Part shown: positions 1 through 8,396 of the stretch, in pieces
How positions within the stretch are numbered: the first letter of the stretch is position 1
Layout of the letters: each line of letters begins with the position of its first letter
Origin: Cyclobacteriaceae bacterium
GTDB lineage: Bacteria > Bacteroidota > Bacteroidia > Cytophagales > Cyclobacteriaceae
Direction of reading: 5' to 3'
Assembly: GCA_028281285.1 (NCBI GenBank)
Contig: JANQKF010000020.1
Span: forward strand, 186,001-250,000
DNA length: 64,000 bases
The notes under the pieces: generated by a model
The model's input: only the letters and a program-made list of their open reading frames with translations
Told to the model about the DNA's origin: nothing
The model's database searches: none
Translations under genes and position numbers: made by a program

Positions 1-630
1 ATCCAGGTCATTGATACCGACAATGTTACCTACTGCGAAGTTCAGGCCGGGAGCTTGGTTATCGATTCCGTCTATGAGTTGAACAAATCGAGTGTTACCA
101 TTGGCGCCAAACCCACGGGTGTTGATAGATTTGAATGTTAAACTCTGCGTACTGAAATCAACGCCTTTCAGATTAGCCAATCCATCATAGAATGAGGCCG
201 CAGCCGTATTTTGAATATCGAGAATGTCCAGCTTTTCAATAGAAACCGGAGATTTTAATATACTCTCTTCCAATCTTGAGGCAGAAACCACGATTTCCTG
301 ACCGAATAAAATCTGCTCTTCCATTCGGATTTCAAGCCCAGAAACATTAGCCTGAGTGATTTCCTGTTCGACCGGTTTGTAGCCCACATAGGAAAAAATC
401 AGTGTTACCGGGGGAGATTGGTTGATTGTAAAACTGAATTCACCATCAACATTGGTAATCGTGCCCACGACCTTGTCCTTGACCCTAATATTTACTCCGG
501 GAAGGGTTTCACCGGTGGCAGCATCCACCACTTTCCCTGAGACTGTTACCTGGGCTTGCGCCATCAAAGTAACTGTCGCTAAGGTGAATAGCGAAAATGC
601 CAGACTCCTAAATACTCTCTTCAAATTCAT
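1..630 (-). CDS. TonB-dependent outer-membrane receptor, N-terminal 210 residues (cut by window edge)
   Basis: Reading the minus strand from the ATG at 628-630 gives an open frame running off the window. A signal peptide (about residues 1-26, ending LMAQAQ) is followed by a carboxypeptidase-regulatory-like beta-sandwich (about 29-103, with GKVVDAATGETLPGVNI) and then a TonB plug domain (from about 113; NTRGFGANGNTRF at 171-182 and LIDGID at 185-190). This order is typical of Bacteroidota outer-membrane receptors that import large or scarce ligands using TonB energy. The barrel lies outside the window, so the substrate cannot be judged; the plug resembles the general receptor type more than an obvious SusC. 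The next gene is on the same strand, with a 192-bp gap upstream. Confidence 0.88.
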   Translation of the reverse strand, partial: MNLKRVFRSLAFSLFTLATVTLMAQAQVTVSGKVVDAATGETLPGVNIRVKDKVVGTITNVDGEFSFTINQSPPVTLIFSYVGYKPVEQEITQANVSGLEIRMEEQILFGQEIVVSASRLEESILKSPVSIEKLDILDIQNTAAASFYDGLANLKGVDFSTQSLTFKSINTRGFGANGNTRFVQLIDGIDNQAPGLNFAVGNIVGINDLD

Positions 631-822
631 AGTCTGTTATTGAGTTACTAAATAAAATTTTGTTTGGCTTCGACCTTGAAAAGGCCAATGTTCAATAAGC
701 ATAATATCAAAAATACAATGTTTTTGCACTTTTAGAAGCCATTTTCGGAAAATTGTTCGTCATGCATACTATTTTTCCGAAACTCTATTTAATGTACGTT
801 GAGGGAGGGGACGCGCTGATGG

Positions 823-1170
823 TTAACCTTGCTGATTCTTTTTGTTTTCTTCCTCAAGATGCTTCACAAACTTATCGCACAATCGATTCATTGCCGATGA
901 CATGAATTCATCTCCGGTAGAATTCAAAACACTTTGAGCGAGTCCACCAATGCAATCTACATAAAATCTTTTCATTTCATCAACTGGCATGTCCTTGGTC
1001 CACAGATCGATGCGCAGTGTGCTTTGGTTGAGGTTATCCCAGATATTAAGACTTATCGATTTTGTTTGTTCTTCACCTTGATGCTCCTTGTCTGAAGCAT
1101 CCCAATAGATTTTTTCGGGTATATTTTCGTTGTCCAGAACGACCTTAAGCTTAATTTCAGACTCTCTCAT
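823..1170 (-). CDS. gldC: Gliding motility protein GldC
   Basis: A 115-residue soluble protein without signal peptide. The opening pattern (basic-SEIKLKVVLDNENIPEKI then W-A-S-D), the central SISLNIWD and DLWTKDMPVDEM, and the length match GldC, a small cytoplasmic protein of the Bacteroidota gliding machinery. In Flavobacterium gldC sits beside gldB; no gldB is visible here. The C-terminus is charged and probably helical. The ATG at 1168-1170 is the only good start. Identification rests on recognising the family from sequence. Confidence 0.85.
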   Translation of the reverse strand: MRESEIKLKVVLDNENIPEKIYWDASDKEHQGEEQTKSISLNIWDNLNQSTLRIDLWTKDMPVDEMKRFYVDCIGGLAQSVLNSTGDEFMSSAMNRLCDKFVKHLEEENKKNQQG

Positions 1171-1316
1171 TGGTTAAAATTTTGGCAAATATAGGAACAT
1201 ATAGATAAGAAGATTAGTCCCGGAATTGTTTCTTGAATTTTCATTCGAGATGGCAAAACGGATGAAGGAGTATCGTTTTTCATAAATGTGGTTTATTATT
1301 AAGGAAGTTGAACACT

Positions 1317-2447
1317 ATGGATTGGGTAGCCATCATTTTGGTTTTTGGGACAATCAATACGCTGATCATCGGGTTGTTGCTTTTAAGCATTCGTAACGCT
1401 AAAATGATCGCAACCCGATTGTTTGGAATAATTGTGATCCTGTTTTCGATAATGATCGGTCAGGAGCTCGCAGATTACCTACAATGGAATCATAAGTACC
1501 CTGTGATTATTGGTCTAACTGACGGTTTTATTTTGATCGCGGCACCTTTATTCTATTTCTACGCGCTATTGATTACAGATAAGAAGTGGAAGTTTAGCCG
1601 AATTGATTTGCTCCATGCGATTCCGTTCCTATTATTTACGTTATACCTATTACCATTTTATCTAAAATCCGGTCCGGAGAAGATACTGAACTCCAACTAT
1701 AACGGACACTACATATTGAGCTTGTTAAAGTTTGCAAGTGCCTTTTGCTATTTCGCACTGAGCCTCACTACGGTCTTAAAATTTAGCCGAAGTGATCAGG
1801 TCAGGAGGTTACCTGCGAACAATTCCAGAAATGTATTTTGGTATAAATGGTTTCTCATATCCCTGATTGTAATGGCCATTTTAGTCGGAATACTTGAAAT
1901 CCTCTTTGCCAGGGGAGTAGACTTGATATTTGATCCGGATACTTTTGCGGTGTTGTTATTATCATGCCTCTTTTACGTCAATTCGATCGCCTTGATTCGC
2001 AATCCGTTTATCCTCTGGGGAGTCGCCCAATTTCAAGAATTGATTGTTGAGCCACCCAAATCATTTCCTGAAAAGTATAAAACTTCCCCATTGAGCGAGG
2101 AAGACCTTCAGTCCAATTTGAGTCGATTCATGAAATTGATGGAGGACGATCGGCTGTTTCTAGATCCTGAATTGACACCCATTGATATGGAAAGGAAAAC
2201 AGGAATCAAAGCCTATTACATCTCACAAACATTGAACACTGCTTTTGATAAGAATTTCAATGAATTCGTGAATGCCTATCGTGTTAGAGAGGCCCAACGG
2301 CTTTTATCTGATCCCAAAGAATCATACAAGACCGTATTGGCGTTGGGGTTGGAATCTGGCTTTAATAGTAAATCCTCTTTTAATAGAGTGTTCAAGAACC
2401 ACACAGGACTTACCCCATCACAATACCAGAAAAAGTACCTCAAGTAG
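1317..2447 (+). CDS. AraC-family regulator with N-terminal multi-TM domain
   Basis: The ATG at 1317 is preferred over the in-frame TTG at 1308 because AAGGAAG at 1301-1307 then lies 9 nt upstream as a ribosome-binding site; this gives 376 residues. Roughly residues 1-235 contain seven or so hydrophobic helices. A soluble linker leads to a C-terminal AraC DNA-binding domain (about 270-376) with two helix-turn-helix units: the first around TPIDMERKTGIKAYYISQTL, the second around LESGFNSKSSFNRVFKNHTG, ending SQYQKKY. This is the membrane-anchored AraC type common in Bacteroidota; a ligand or membrane signal is presumed. A second member of the same type lies at 20574-21581. The hydrolase at 2523 follows on the same strand and is a plausible target. 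Confidence 0.85.
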   Translation: MDWVAIILVFGTINTLIIGLLLLSIRNAKMIATRLFGIIVILFSIMIGQELADYLQWNHKYPVIIGLTDGFILIAAPLFYFYALLITDKKWKFSRIDLLHAIPFLLFTLYLLPFYLKSGPEKILNSNYNGHYILSLLKFASAFCYFALSLTTVLKFSRSDQVRRLPANNSRNVFWYKWFLISLIVMAILVGILEILFARGVDLIFDPDTFAVLLLSCLFYVNSIALIRNPFILWGVAQFQELIVEPPKSFPEKYKTSPLSEEDLQSNLSRFMKLMEDDRLFLDPELTPIDMERKTGIKAYYISQTLNTAFDKNFNEFVNAYRVREAQRLLSDPKESYKTVLALGLESGFNSKSSFNRVFKNHTGLTPSQYQKKYLK

Positions 2448-2522
2448 TAGTCTCATTTCTTTAAATGAAGCGATTGGTACAGGCTTACCACTTTATTTGC
2501 AGCCAAGTCAAAAATTCAAATT

Positions 2523-3419
2523 ATGTTTTCACATTTTAAACGCTTCAGTTTGGTTAAACTGAACATCTTGTTTTTCTCCATTCTCGGATTATTCGCATTT
2601 GTATTGGGCTCATGCAATTCCGATGATACACCTGACAACCCTTCCGGTCCTGGTGATTTCGTTACACAGGCAGGTGCATCTCAAATTTCAGGTACACTTT
2701 TTCTCCCGGAAGGTGATGGCCCATTTCCGGTAATTATAATCGTCCCGGGATCAGGTGTTGAACCCAAAGAGGATTCTTATGGATTCAATGACATATTCTT
2801 GCCTAACGGTTTTGCTATATATCATTATGATAAACGAGGCATAGGCACAAGTACTGGTTCATATCCTGCTGAAACATTGGAAACTCCACAGACCTTCCTG
2901 AATGCACGTGCCGATGATGTTCTGGGGATTGTGGACCTATTAGTGCAGCACGAAGATATACGCAATGATGCTATCGGACTGATGGGGGCCAGCCAGGGCG
3001 GTTGGGTAAATGTTTTGGTTTATGATCGTACCAATGATGTAGACTTTGCCATAATGGTGAACGGTGGAGCAGCACCGACCCGCATTGAGCACCTCTATGA
3101 CAATCTACTCACCGATAATCCTGATATGACCATCGATGAGGCAATGGAGCAAGTAAATGCTTATAGTGGCCCTCTCGGCTATAACCCACTTCCGTCAATT
3201 GAATCAATGCCATTCCCAGTTGTGTGGGTATATGGCTGGCAGGACAGAAGCCATCCGGTTCGATATGATGTGCCTGCTTTGGAGGCTATGAATAAGTCAA
3301 ATTTCACTATCAGCATATTCCAAAACTCAGATCATGAAATGGTGGATATTACAACCGGTCAATTCGATCCCAATCTTTTCCCAAGTCTGCTCCAATGGCT
3401 GGATGAAAATGCAAGGTGA
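2523..3419 (+). CDS. Secreted lipoprotein alpha/beta-hydrolase (serine esterase/peptidase type)
   Basis: 298 residues. The N-terminus is a lipoprotein signal peptide with lipobox LGSC (Cys31), so the protein is probably membrane-anchored and exported. The mature part is an alpha/beta-hydrolase: VPGSG oxyanion-side motif near 75-79, HYDKRGIGTSTG near 101-112, nucleophile elbow GASQGG with Ser157, acid D241 (YGWQDRSHP) and His271 (SDHEM). A complete catalytic triad is therefore visible. The closest general type is the serine aminopeptidase/acyl-hydrolase group; the substrate is not predictable. The stop codon abuts the stop of the convergent DUF2911 gene. Confidence 0.85.
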   Translation: MFSHFKRFSLVKLNILFFSILGLFAFVLGSCNSDDTPDNPSGPGDFVTQAGASQISGTLFLPEGDGPFPVIIIVPGSGVEPKEDSYGFNDIFLPNGFAIYHYDKRGIGTSTGSYPAETLETPQTFLNARADDVLGIVDLLVQHEDIRNDAIGLMGASQGGWVNVLVYDRTNDVDFAIMVNGGAAPTRIEHLYDNLLTDNPDMTIDEAMEQVNAYSGPLGYNPLPSIESMPFPVVWVYGWQDRSHPVRYDVPALEAMNKSNFTISIFQNSDHEMVDITTGQFDPNLFPSLLQWLDENAR

Positions 3420-3941
3420 TTATTTCACTTGCTCGATTCTTAGTGGAACGATAGTTTCTCCCCAATGGAAGTGCAAGGTGGCTTCTTTGCCTTCCACTAA
3501 GGGGAAGTAATAGGCGAGGGTTTCCATGTGGGATCCCTGGATGGAATTAACTTTAACTCTGAGTGCATCTTGGCCCTTAGGGTACTCGGTATGCCAGGCA
3601 TCTGATTTATTGCTGAAGATAAATGTCCATTCGGTCCTTCCGGGGATGGCCCAAAGGTTATATTTTCCGGCATCCAATAGCTGACCCTCCACTTTAATAT
3701 CCTTGTCTATTTCGAAAACTGTGGCATCGTTTGCTCCGGGTTGCCATACTTCGTCAAACTTCACTAAATCACCAAATAGCTCGCGGCCTCGGGCTACAGG
3801 TCTGAAATAAGTGATTGTGATTTCAGTTTGTGCTACCAACTGTGAGATGGTGCCTTTCTGACTTTTTTTAATTCGTTGGCCAAAAATAGAAGTTGATCCG
3901 ACTAATACGATTAGGAGCAGAGAATAAAAAAATCGTTTCAT
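3420..3941 (-). CDS. DUF2911 family secreted protein
   Basis: 173 residues with a signal peptide (about 1-21, ending SIFGQ). The body carries the DUF2911 pattern: ITYFRPVARGRELFG (about 43-57), VWQPGANDATVFE, a LDAGKYNLWAIPG strand pair and WTFIFSN, followed by a beta-rich C-terminus. The function of DUF2911 proteins is unknown; they are common, probably periplasmic, beta-sandwich proteins of Bacteroidota. The gene converges with the hydrolase with no gap and lies 42 bp upstream of nothing else on its own strand except scoB, which starts further downstream. Confidence 0.85.
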   Translation of the reverse strand: MKRFFYSLLLIVLVGSTSIFGQRIKKSQKGTISQLVAQTEITITYFRPVARGRELFGDLVKFDEVWQPGANDATVFEIDKDIKVEGQLLDAGKYNLWAIPGRTEWTFIFSNKSDAWHTEYPKGQDALRVKVNSIQGSHMETLAYYFPLVEGKEATLHFHWGETIVPLRIEQVK

Positions 3942-3983
3942 GGTTTACCCTTTAGTTGAAAGGAATAACGTATGCGGCATCAA

Positions 3984-4646
3984 TTAGTTGATTGCCATTT
4001 CAGGTATATCACCTTCAATGATGAGTTTGCCCTCAGTCGCATTTTGTATTTCTTCCACTGATATACCCGGAGCTCTTTCCAGTAGTTTGAATCCACCTTC
4101 TGGAAGAATATCTAACACGGCCATATCCGTAACCACTTTTTTCACACATTTCAACCCAGTAATGGGCAGTGTACATTCTTTCAGTAGTTTAGACGCTCCT
4201 GAGCGACTGCAATGCTGCATTGCTACAATAATATTATCGGCTGAGGCCACTAAATCCATGGCACCTCCCATGCCCTTTACCATTTTGTCGGGAATCTTCC
4301 AGTTGGCGATATCTCCGTTTTCTGACACCTCCATAGCGCCAAGAATCGTGAGATCTACATGACCTCCTCGGATCATCTCAAAGCTTTGAGCGGAGCTGAA
4401 AAGGGAAGAGCCATTCATTGTAGTCACTGTTTGCTTGCCTGCATTAATGAGATCAGCATCAATATCTTCTTCATCGGGAAAGGGGCCAATTCCCAACAAC
4501 CCATTCTCAGATTGTAGCACAACATTAATGTCATCGGCAATGAAGTTAGAGACCAGGGTAGGGATACCAATACCAAGATTGATGTAGGTACCATCCTGAA
4601 CTTCCTGAGCGATTCTTTTAGCTATACCTATTTTATCTAAAGCCAT
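3984..4646 (-). CDS. scoB: 3-oxoacid CoA-transferase subunit B
   Basis: 220 residues, the usual length of the beta subunit of succinyl-CoA:3-ketoacid CoA-transferase. The catalytic glutamate is E47 in SENGLLGIGP; the N-terminal nucleotide-binding-like loop INLGIGIPTLVS (22-33) and the GGHVDLTILGAMEV and GMGGAMDLV segments are intact. With subunit A it moves CoA between succinate and acetoacetate in ketone-body or short-chain fatty-acid use. Unusually, it is separated from scoA by a four-helix-bundle gene whose reading frame overlaps its start by 10 bp. Substrate choice (SCOT or AtoDA) cannot be decided from sequence alone. Confidence 0.88.
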   Translation of the reverse strand: MALDKIGIAKRIAQEVQDGTYINLGIGIPTLVSNFIADDINVVLQSENGLLGIGPFPDEEDIDADLINAGKQTVTTMNGSSLFSSAQSFEMIRGGHVDLTILGAMEVSENGDIANWKIPDKMVKGMGGAMDLVASADNIIVAMQHCSRSGASKLLKECTLPITGLKCVKKVVTDMAVLDILPEGGFKLLERAPGISVEEIQNATEGKLIIEGDIPEMAIN

Positions 4647-5029
4647 ATCAATTTGAGGATTTGATAATATGTTAATTTGACAATTTTACTTGCTGCTCCA
4701 ATTATTTTCGAAATAACCTTGATTATAACTTCAAGATCTTCTATCAGTTGTGCATCAAAAGGATATGAAGGCGATCTTTCACAAATTTTCAACCAATACA
4801 ACGATTCATCTGCCTCTTTGGCAGCTATTTTAAATTTATGGATAAAATCCTTCTTACTTTCAGAATTCTGAGCCTCCCAAGTATTAGCTCCGATGCTTGT
4901 TCCAGTTTTTAGCAATTGATTGGCAACCACCTTTTTTTGTTTGCTCTCAAGCAATTCGGTGAACTTGATAATCTTAATTGAAAATTCAAATGTTAGCTCA
5001 ACTATCAGATTTGGCTTGTCATTCCGCAT
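4637..5029 (-). CDS. Four-helix-bundle protein of the 23S rRNA intervening-sequence (S23/IVP) family
   Basis: 130 residues from the ATG at 5027-5029; a TTG at 5035 would add two residues. The pattern matches the S23/IVP four-helix-bundle family: GTSIGANTWEAQNSESKKDF about 45-65, then KIAAKEADESLYWLKI. Molecular function is unknown; relatives occur inside 23S rRNA intervening sequences and as stand-alone genes. The last 13 residues, from KLTYYQ to the final KLIWL, are encoded by a flanking inverted-repeat arm (4650-4680) and overlap the scoB start. The gene thus looks inserted between scoA and scoB, with its natural end replaced by flanking sequence. Confidence 0.8.
   Translation of the reverse strand: MRNDKPNLIVELTFEFSIKIIKFTELLESKQKKVVANQLLKTGTSIGANTWEAQNSESKKDFIHKFKIAAKEADESLYWLKICERSPSYPFDAQLIEDLEVIIKVISKIIGAASKIVKLTYYQILKLIWL
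4650..4680. repeat. Left arm of imperfect inverted repeat bracketing the four-helix-bundle gene
   Basis: Contains AATTTGAGGATT (4650-4661) and TTAATTTGA (4672-4680). The reverse complements occur at 5043-5054 (10 of 12 identical) and 5032-5040 (9 of 9). Together the arms bracket the S23-type gene like the ends of an inserted intervening-sequence element. Confidence 0.6.
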
Positions 5030-5031
5030 TT

Positions 5032-5054
5032 TCAAATTAACTAATCTCCAAATT
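5032..5054. repeat. Right arm of imperfect inverted repeat bracketing the four-helix-bundle gene
   Basis: TCAAATTAA (5032-5040) and AATCTCCAAATT (5043-5054) are the inverted counterparts of the left arm at 4650-4680. The arm touches the stop codon of scoA, so an insertion here would have left the scoA product essentially intact. Confidence 0.6.
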
Positions 5055-5751
5055 AGGATATCCTTGTGGTTCGTTGTTCAATGCGTTTTTCGTAATTATC
5101 ACCCTGGAAGATACGCTGTACGTAAATCCCGGGTGTATGAATAGTGTTAGGGTCAAGTTCTCCCGGTTCAACCAGCTCTTCGACCTCAGCAATCGTTACT
5201 TTTCCGGCTGCAGCCATCATTGGATTGAAGTTTCTGGCGGTTCCTTTGAAAATCAGGTTTCCGGAAGTGTCACCCTTCCAAGCCTTCACTATAGCAAAGT
5301 CAGCCTTAAGCCAGCTTTCCATCAGATACATTTTACCATCAAATTCTCTAACTTCTTTTCCTTCGGCTACCTCAGTACCGTAACCGGCAGGAGTGAAGAA
5401 TGCCGGGATTCCCGCCCCGCCTGCTCTTATTCGTTCAGCAAGAGTCCCTTGGGGTATCAAATCTACCTCCAGCTCGCCTGATAGCAGTTGTCTTTCGAAT
5501 TCTGCATTCTCGCCTACGTAGGAGGAGATCATTTTTTTGACCTGCCTGGTCTGGAGCATCAATCCAATTCCAAAGTCATCGACACCAGCATTGTTGGAGA
5601 TGCAGGTTAGTTCTTTGACCCCTTTTCTTAGCAGTGCCGAAATGGAGTTCTCGGGAATCCCGCAAAGGCCAAAACCACCTAACATCAATACCGATCCGTC
5701 AGGAATATCCTTGACTGCCTCATCGGCACTTGAAACCACCTTGTTAATCAT
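5053..5751 (-). CDS. scoA: 3-oxoacid CoA-transferase subunit A
   Basis: 232 residues, normal for the alpha subunit. The glycine-rich CoA-binding loop GGFGLCGIP (25-33) and the family segments [28 protein letters not shown] and [18 protein letters not shown] are all present. It pairs with scoB to form the CoA-transferase. Its ATG overlaps the TGA of ribF (ATGA at 5748-5751), indicating translational coupling to the ftsX-ribF operon. The C-terminal residues and stop lie in the inverted-repeat arm of the inserted four-helix-bundle element, so its last few residues may differ from relatives. Confidence 0.88.
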   Translation of the reverse strand: MINKVVSSADEAVKDIPDGSVLMLGGFGLCGIPENSISALLRKGVKELTCISNNAGVDDFGIGLMLQTRQVKKMISSYVGENAEFERQLLSGELEVDLIPQGTLAERIRAGGAGIPAFFTPAGYGTEVAEGKEVREFDGKMYLMESWLKADFAIVKAWKGDTSGNLIFKGTARNFNPMMAAAGKVTIAEVEELVEPGELDPNTIHTPGIYVQRIFQGDNYEKRIEQRTTRIS

Positions 5752-6680
5752 TGGCTATTATTTAAAACTTTTCTGACCTGCACTTCATCTTTCTGAAGCT
5801 GTTCCTTGAGTTGATCAAGGTTATCAAATTTAATCTCTTTTCTAATGAGGTCGATAAATTCAACGCTTATTTCCTGTCCATAGATGTCTTCGTTGAAATC
5901 GAAAATATGTGCTTCAATAGTCTTGGTAGTTCCCCCGACCGTTGGTCGATTGCCAATGTTTAGCATCCCGTTCCGTTTCTCATATTTGTTACAAACTTTC
6001 ACGGCATAGATTCCATCTGCCGGCACTAGTTTGTAGGGCTCCTTGATGCTAATATTGGCTGTGGGATATCCCAATGTTCTGCCTAGCTGGTTGCCCTTCA
6101 TTACCAGTCCACCCAGAGAATAGGGGCGACCGAGGTATTGATTAGCCGTAACCACATCACCTTCATCCAACGCCTTTCTGATCTTAGTTGAGCTTACCCC
6201 AATCTCATCAATGTCTTGTCTTGGGATCTCTTCCACTTCATATCCGAATTGTTCCGAGAATCTCACTAAATCGTCAAAGCCTCCTTCACGGTTTTTACCG
6301 AATTGATGATCATATCCAATAATCAATCGTTTGGTTTGTACTCGTTCATGCAAGATGATTCGGATATAGTCATTTCCTGATAACTCTGAGAATTCTCTCG
6401 TGAATGGAATTTTGACCAAATGATCTACCCCATAGTCTTCCAGAAGAGTCGCCTTTTCAGGGAACGTGGATAAAAGCCTCAGGCCATTTGCATTGTTCAG
6501 AACCAATCGGGGATGAGGCCAGTAGGTGATAAGAACAGTCTCACCATTAATTTCATCAGCGGCTTGGCGAAGTCGCTCCAATATCTTTTGATGGCCAATA
6601 TGAACCCCGTCAAATGTTCCTGTGGTTACTACTGCATTGTTTAAACCCTTAACCGTTTCCGTTCCGAGGTGAATTTTCAT
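5748..6680 (-). CDS. ribF: Bifunctional riboflavin kinase / FAD synthetase RibF
   Basis: 310 residues, full length. The N-terminal FMN adenylyltransferase half shows [12 protein letters not shown] (19-30, with the H27-x-G-H30 nucleotidyltransferase motif) and SSTKIR (163-168). The C-terminal riboflavin-kinase half begins RPYSLGG (185-191) and contains [11 protein letters not shown] (200-210). The enzyme phosphorylates riboflavin to FMN and adenylylates it to FAD in the cytoplasm. Both ends overlap neighbouring genes by ATGA (truB upstream, scoA downstream), so it is translated as part of the operon. Confidence 0.95.
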   Translation of the reverse strand: MKIHLGTETVKGLNNAVVTTGTFDGVHIGHQKILERLRQAADEINGETVLITYWPHPRLVLNNANGLRLLSTFPEKATLLEDYGVDHLVKIPFTREFSELSGNDYIRIILHERVQTKRLIIGYDHQFGKNREGGFDDLVRFSEQFGYEVEEIPRQDIDEIGVSSTKIRKALDEGDVVTANQYLGRPYSLGGLVMKGNQLGRTLGYPTANISIKEPYKLVPADGIYAVKVCNKYEKRNGMLNIGNRPTVGGTTKTIEAHIFDFNEDIYGQEISVEFIDLIRKEIKFDNLDQLKEQLQKDEVQVRKVLNNSQ

Positions 6681-7387
6681 TGACCTTCCTTAATAAATGT
6701 GATGAAGTCATTCAGTTCGTAGGCATCTTTTAACAAGAACTGACCACTTCTGGTTCTGTTTAGCGTTTTTAGATAACCACCTACTTTTAATTCCCTACCA
6801 AAGTCATTGGCAATGCTTCGAATATAGGTGCCCTTAGAACATACGATTCGAAAATGAACTTCGGGCAAAGCTACCTTGGTAATGTCAAATTCTGAAATAA
6901 CTACTCGTCTTGTTTTAAGTTTAATGTCTTCACCTTTTCTCGCGGATTCATAAGCGCGTTTGCCATCAACACGAATAGCGGAAAAAACAGGAGGGGTCTG
7001 ATCAAGTTCCCCCACAAAGTTTTGCGCAAGCTGAACAATCTGAGATGCACTTATGTGATTGATGTCCGCCATATCTGAAAGTTCGGTCTCAAGATCATAA
7101 GAGGGAGTTGTCTGACCAAGAGAGATTATTCCTGTATATTCTTTTTCTTCAGCGAGTAATGATTCGATTGTCTTAGTGTGTTTGCCGGTGCAAACTATGA
7201 GCAGGCCAGTAGCCAGCGGGTCCAGTGTTCCGGCATGACCAACTTTTTTGATTTTTAGTGCATATCTGATCTTATTCACCACATCGAAGGAGGTCCATTC
7301 TTTGGGTTTATTGATAAGAATAGTCTGACCAGCTAAAAAATTCTCTTGAATAGAAAGTGATGGATCAAGGTTAAGGGACTTGCTCAT
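6677..7387 (-). CDS. truB: tRNA pseudouridine(55) synthase TruB
   Basis: 236 residues. The catalytic motif GHAGTLDPLATG with nucleophile Asp56 is present, as are DVVNKIRYALKIKKVGH upstream of it and a YIRSIANDFG-type motif near the C-terminal third (GTYIRSIANDFG). It makes pseudouridine 55 in the T-loop of tRNAs. It is slightly short because it lacks a C-terminal PUA-like extension, which is usual in Bacteroidota. Its stop overlaps the ribF start, and its start directly follows the uppP stop. Confidence 0.95.
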   Translation of the reverse strand: MSKSLNLDPSLSIQENFLAGQTILINKPKEWTSFDVVNKIRYALKIKKVGHAGTLDPLATGLLIVCTGKHTKTIESLLAEEKEYTGIISLGQTTPSYDLETELSDMADINHISASQIVQLAQNFVGELDQTPPVFSAIRVDGKRAYESARKGEDIKLKTRRVVISEFDITKVALPEVHFRIVCSKGTYIRSIANDFGRELKVGGYLKTLNRTRSGQFLLKDAYELNDFITFIKEGQ

Positions 7388-8179
7388 CTAAAACAGCGTA
7401 TATCCAATGGCGGAAATTCCTACCACAAAACAATAGTAGGCAAAGTACTTTAGCTGGCTTCTTTTTACAAGAGAGATCATCCATTTGCATGCGATCAAAC
7501 CTGAAATAAATGCCGCGATAAATCCAACAATAAGCAGAGTAGCGCTCGTTTCACTGGAGCCTAAATCTCCGCTCAAAATATCTTTTGCCATTTTTCCGAG
7601 AATCAATGGAACCACCATTAAGAAAGAAAAACGGGCCGCCCTTTCACGGTCTATTCCTAACAAAACAGAGGTAGAAATAGTGGCACCTGACCTTGAAATT
7701 CCGGGTAAGATTGCGATTGCCTGAGAAATGCCGATAACAAAGCTGTTGGTATAACTGACTGTCTTTTGGGTGTTCTTGGCCTTATCAGCTAGAAATAAAA
7801 GTAAACCGGTAACCAACAACATAAACCCGACAAGCATGATTTGCCCTCCGAAAAGAGACTCGATTTCATCATTGAATAGCACACCGACTGCACCTGCCGG
7901 GATCATTGAGATAATGATTTTGACCGAGAACCTGAATTGCTCATTGTTTTTGAATTGCAGAAGCCCTTTGATGATTTCAATAATATCTTTTCGGAAAATT
8001 ACGATCGTGCTTAGGGCTGTGGCAGCATGTAACACTACGGTCATCATCAAACTTTCTTGGGGAAGACTGTTATCACCTAAAATGGCTTTACCCAATTCCA
8101 AATGTCCACTACTGCTAACAGGCAGGAACTCAGTTAATCCTTGAATAATCCCAAGGATTATCGCTTCAAAAGTGCTCAT
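7388..8179 (-). CDS. uppP: Undecaprenyl-diphosphatase UppP (BacA)
   Basis: 263-residue integral membrane phosphatase that recycles the lipid carrier undecaprenyl pyrophosphate for peptidoglycan and polysaccharide synthesis. Both catalytic motifs are present: QGLTEFLPVSSSGHLEL (13-29, with E17 and SSSGH) and PGISRSGATIS (159-169, with R163). Several hydrophobic helices follow. Its start overlaps the stop of the DUF3098 gene by 4 bp. Overproduction of this family is known to cause bacitracin resistance, but nothing here indicates a resistance role. Confidence 0.95.
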   Translation of the reverse strand: MSTFEAIILGIIQGLTEFLPVSSSGHLELGKAILGDNSLPQESLMMTVVLHAATALSTIVIFRKDIIEIIKGLLQFKNNEQFRFSVKIIISMIPAGAVGVLFNDEIESLFGGQIMLVGFMLLVTGLLLFLADKAKNTQKTVSYTNSFVIGISQAIAILPGISRSGATISTSVLLGIDRERAARFSFLMVVPLILGKMAKDILSGDLGSSETSATLLIVGFIAAFISGLIACKWMISLVKRSQLKYFAYYCFVVGISAIGYTLF

Positions 8180-8394
8180 TGATCAGCCTTGGACTTCTTG
8201 AAAATGGCGTAAAACTCGATGATGAAGCCCGTAACCAAAATGATGGGTCCGAGGGTCAGTCCAAGGAACCCTTGCCCATGTTGTGTAGAGTCAAGAGACA
8301 TTACGATATACCCGATTAACAGGACTCCAAGTCCTATAAGCATCCATCTGTAGTTGTCTTTGCCGAAAGCAAAATTTTTCTTCTTTTCTGACAT
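8176..8394 (-). CDS. DUF3098 small membrane protein
   Basis: 72 residues with a basic N-terminus (MSEKKKNFAFGKDNYRWM) and two hydrophobic helices (about 18-32 and 44-62), ending in a short charged tail. It matches the DUF3098 family, which sits between ftsX and uppP in many Bacteroidota genomes. Function unknown; the conserved position suggests an envelope or division role. It lies 2 bp after ftsX and overlaps uppP. Confidence 0.85.
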   Translation of the reverse strand: MSEKKKNFAFGKDNYRWMLIGLGVLLIGYIVMSLDSTQHGQGFLGLTLGPIILVTGFIIEFYAIFKKSKADQ

Positions 8395-8396
8395 GA

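Noticed and set aside
2272-2562. Plus-strand open frame overlapping the AraC gene end and hydrolase start
   Set aside because: Alternative-frame shadow of the AraC coding sequence, continuing by chance through the spacer; no start signal or recognisable protein.
3988-4362. Plus-strand open frame antisense to scoB (124 codons)
   Set aside because: Lies wholly inside scoB on the opposite strand, with Ser/Pro-rich composition typical of antisense shadows.
7388-8179. uppP as part of a bacitracin-resistance system linked to the permeases
   Set aside because: It sits in the conserved ftsX-ribF housekeeping operon, 17 kb from the array and without any shared promoter element.
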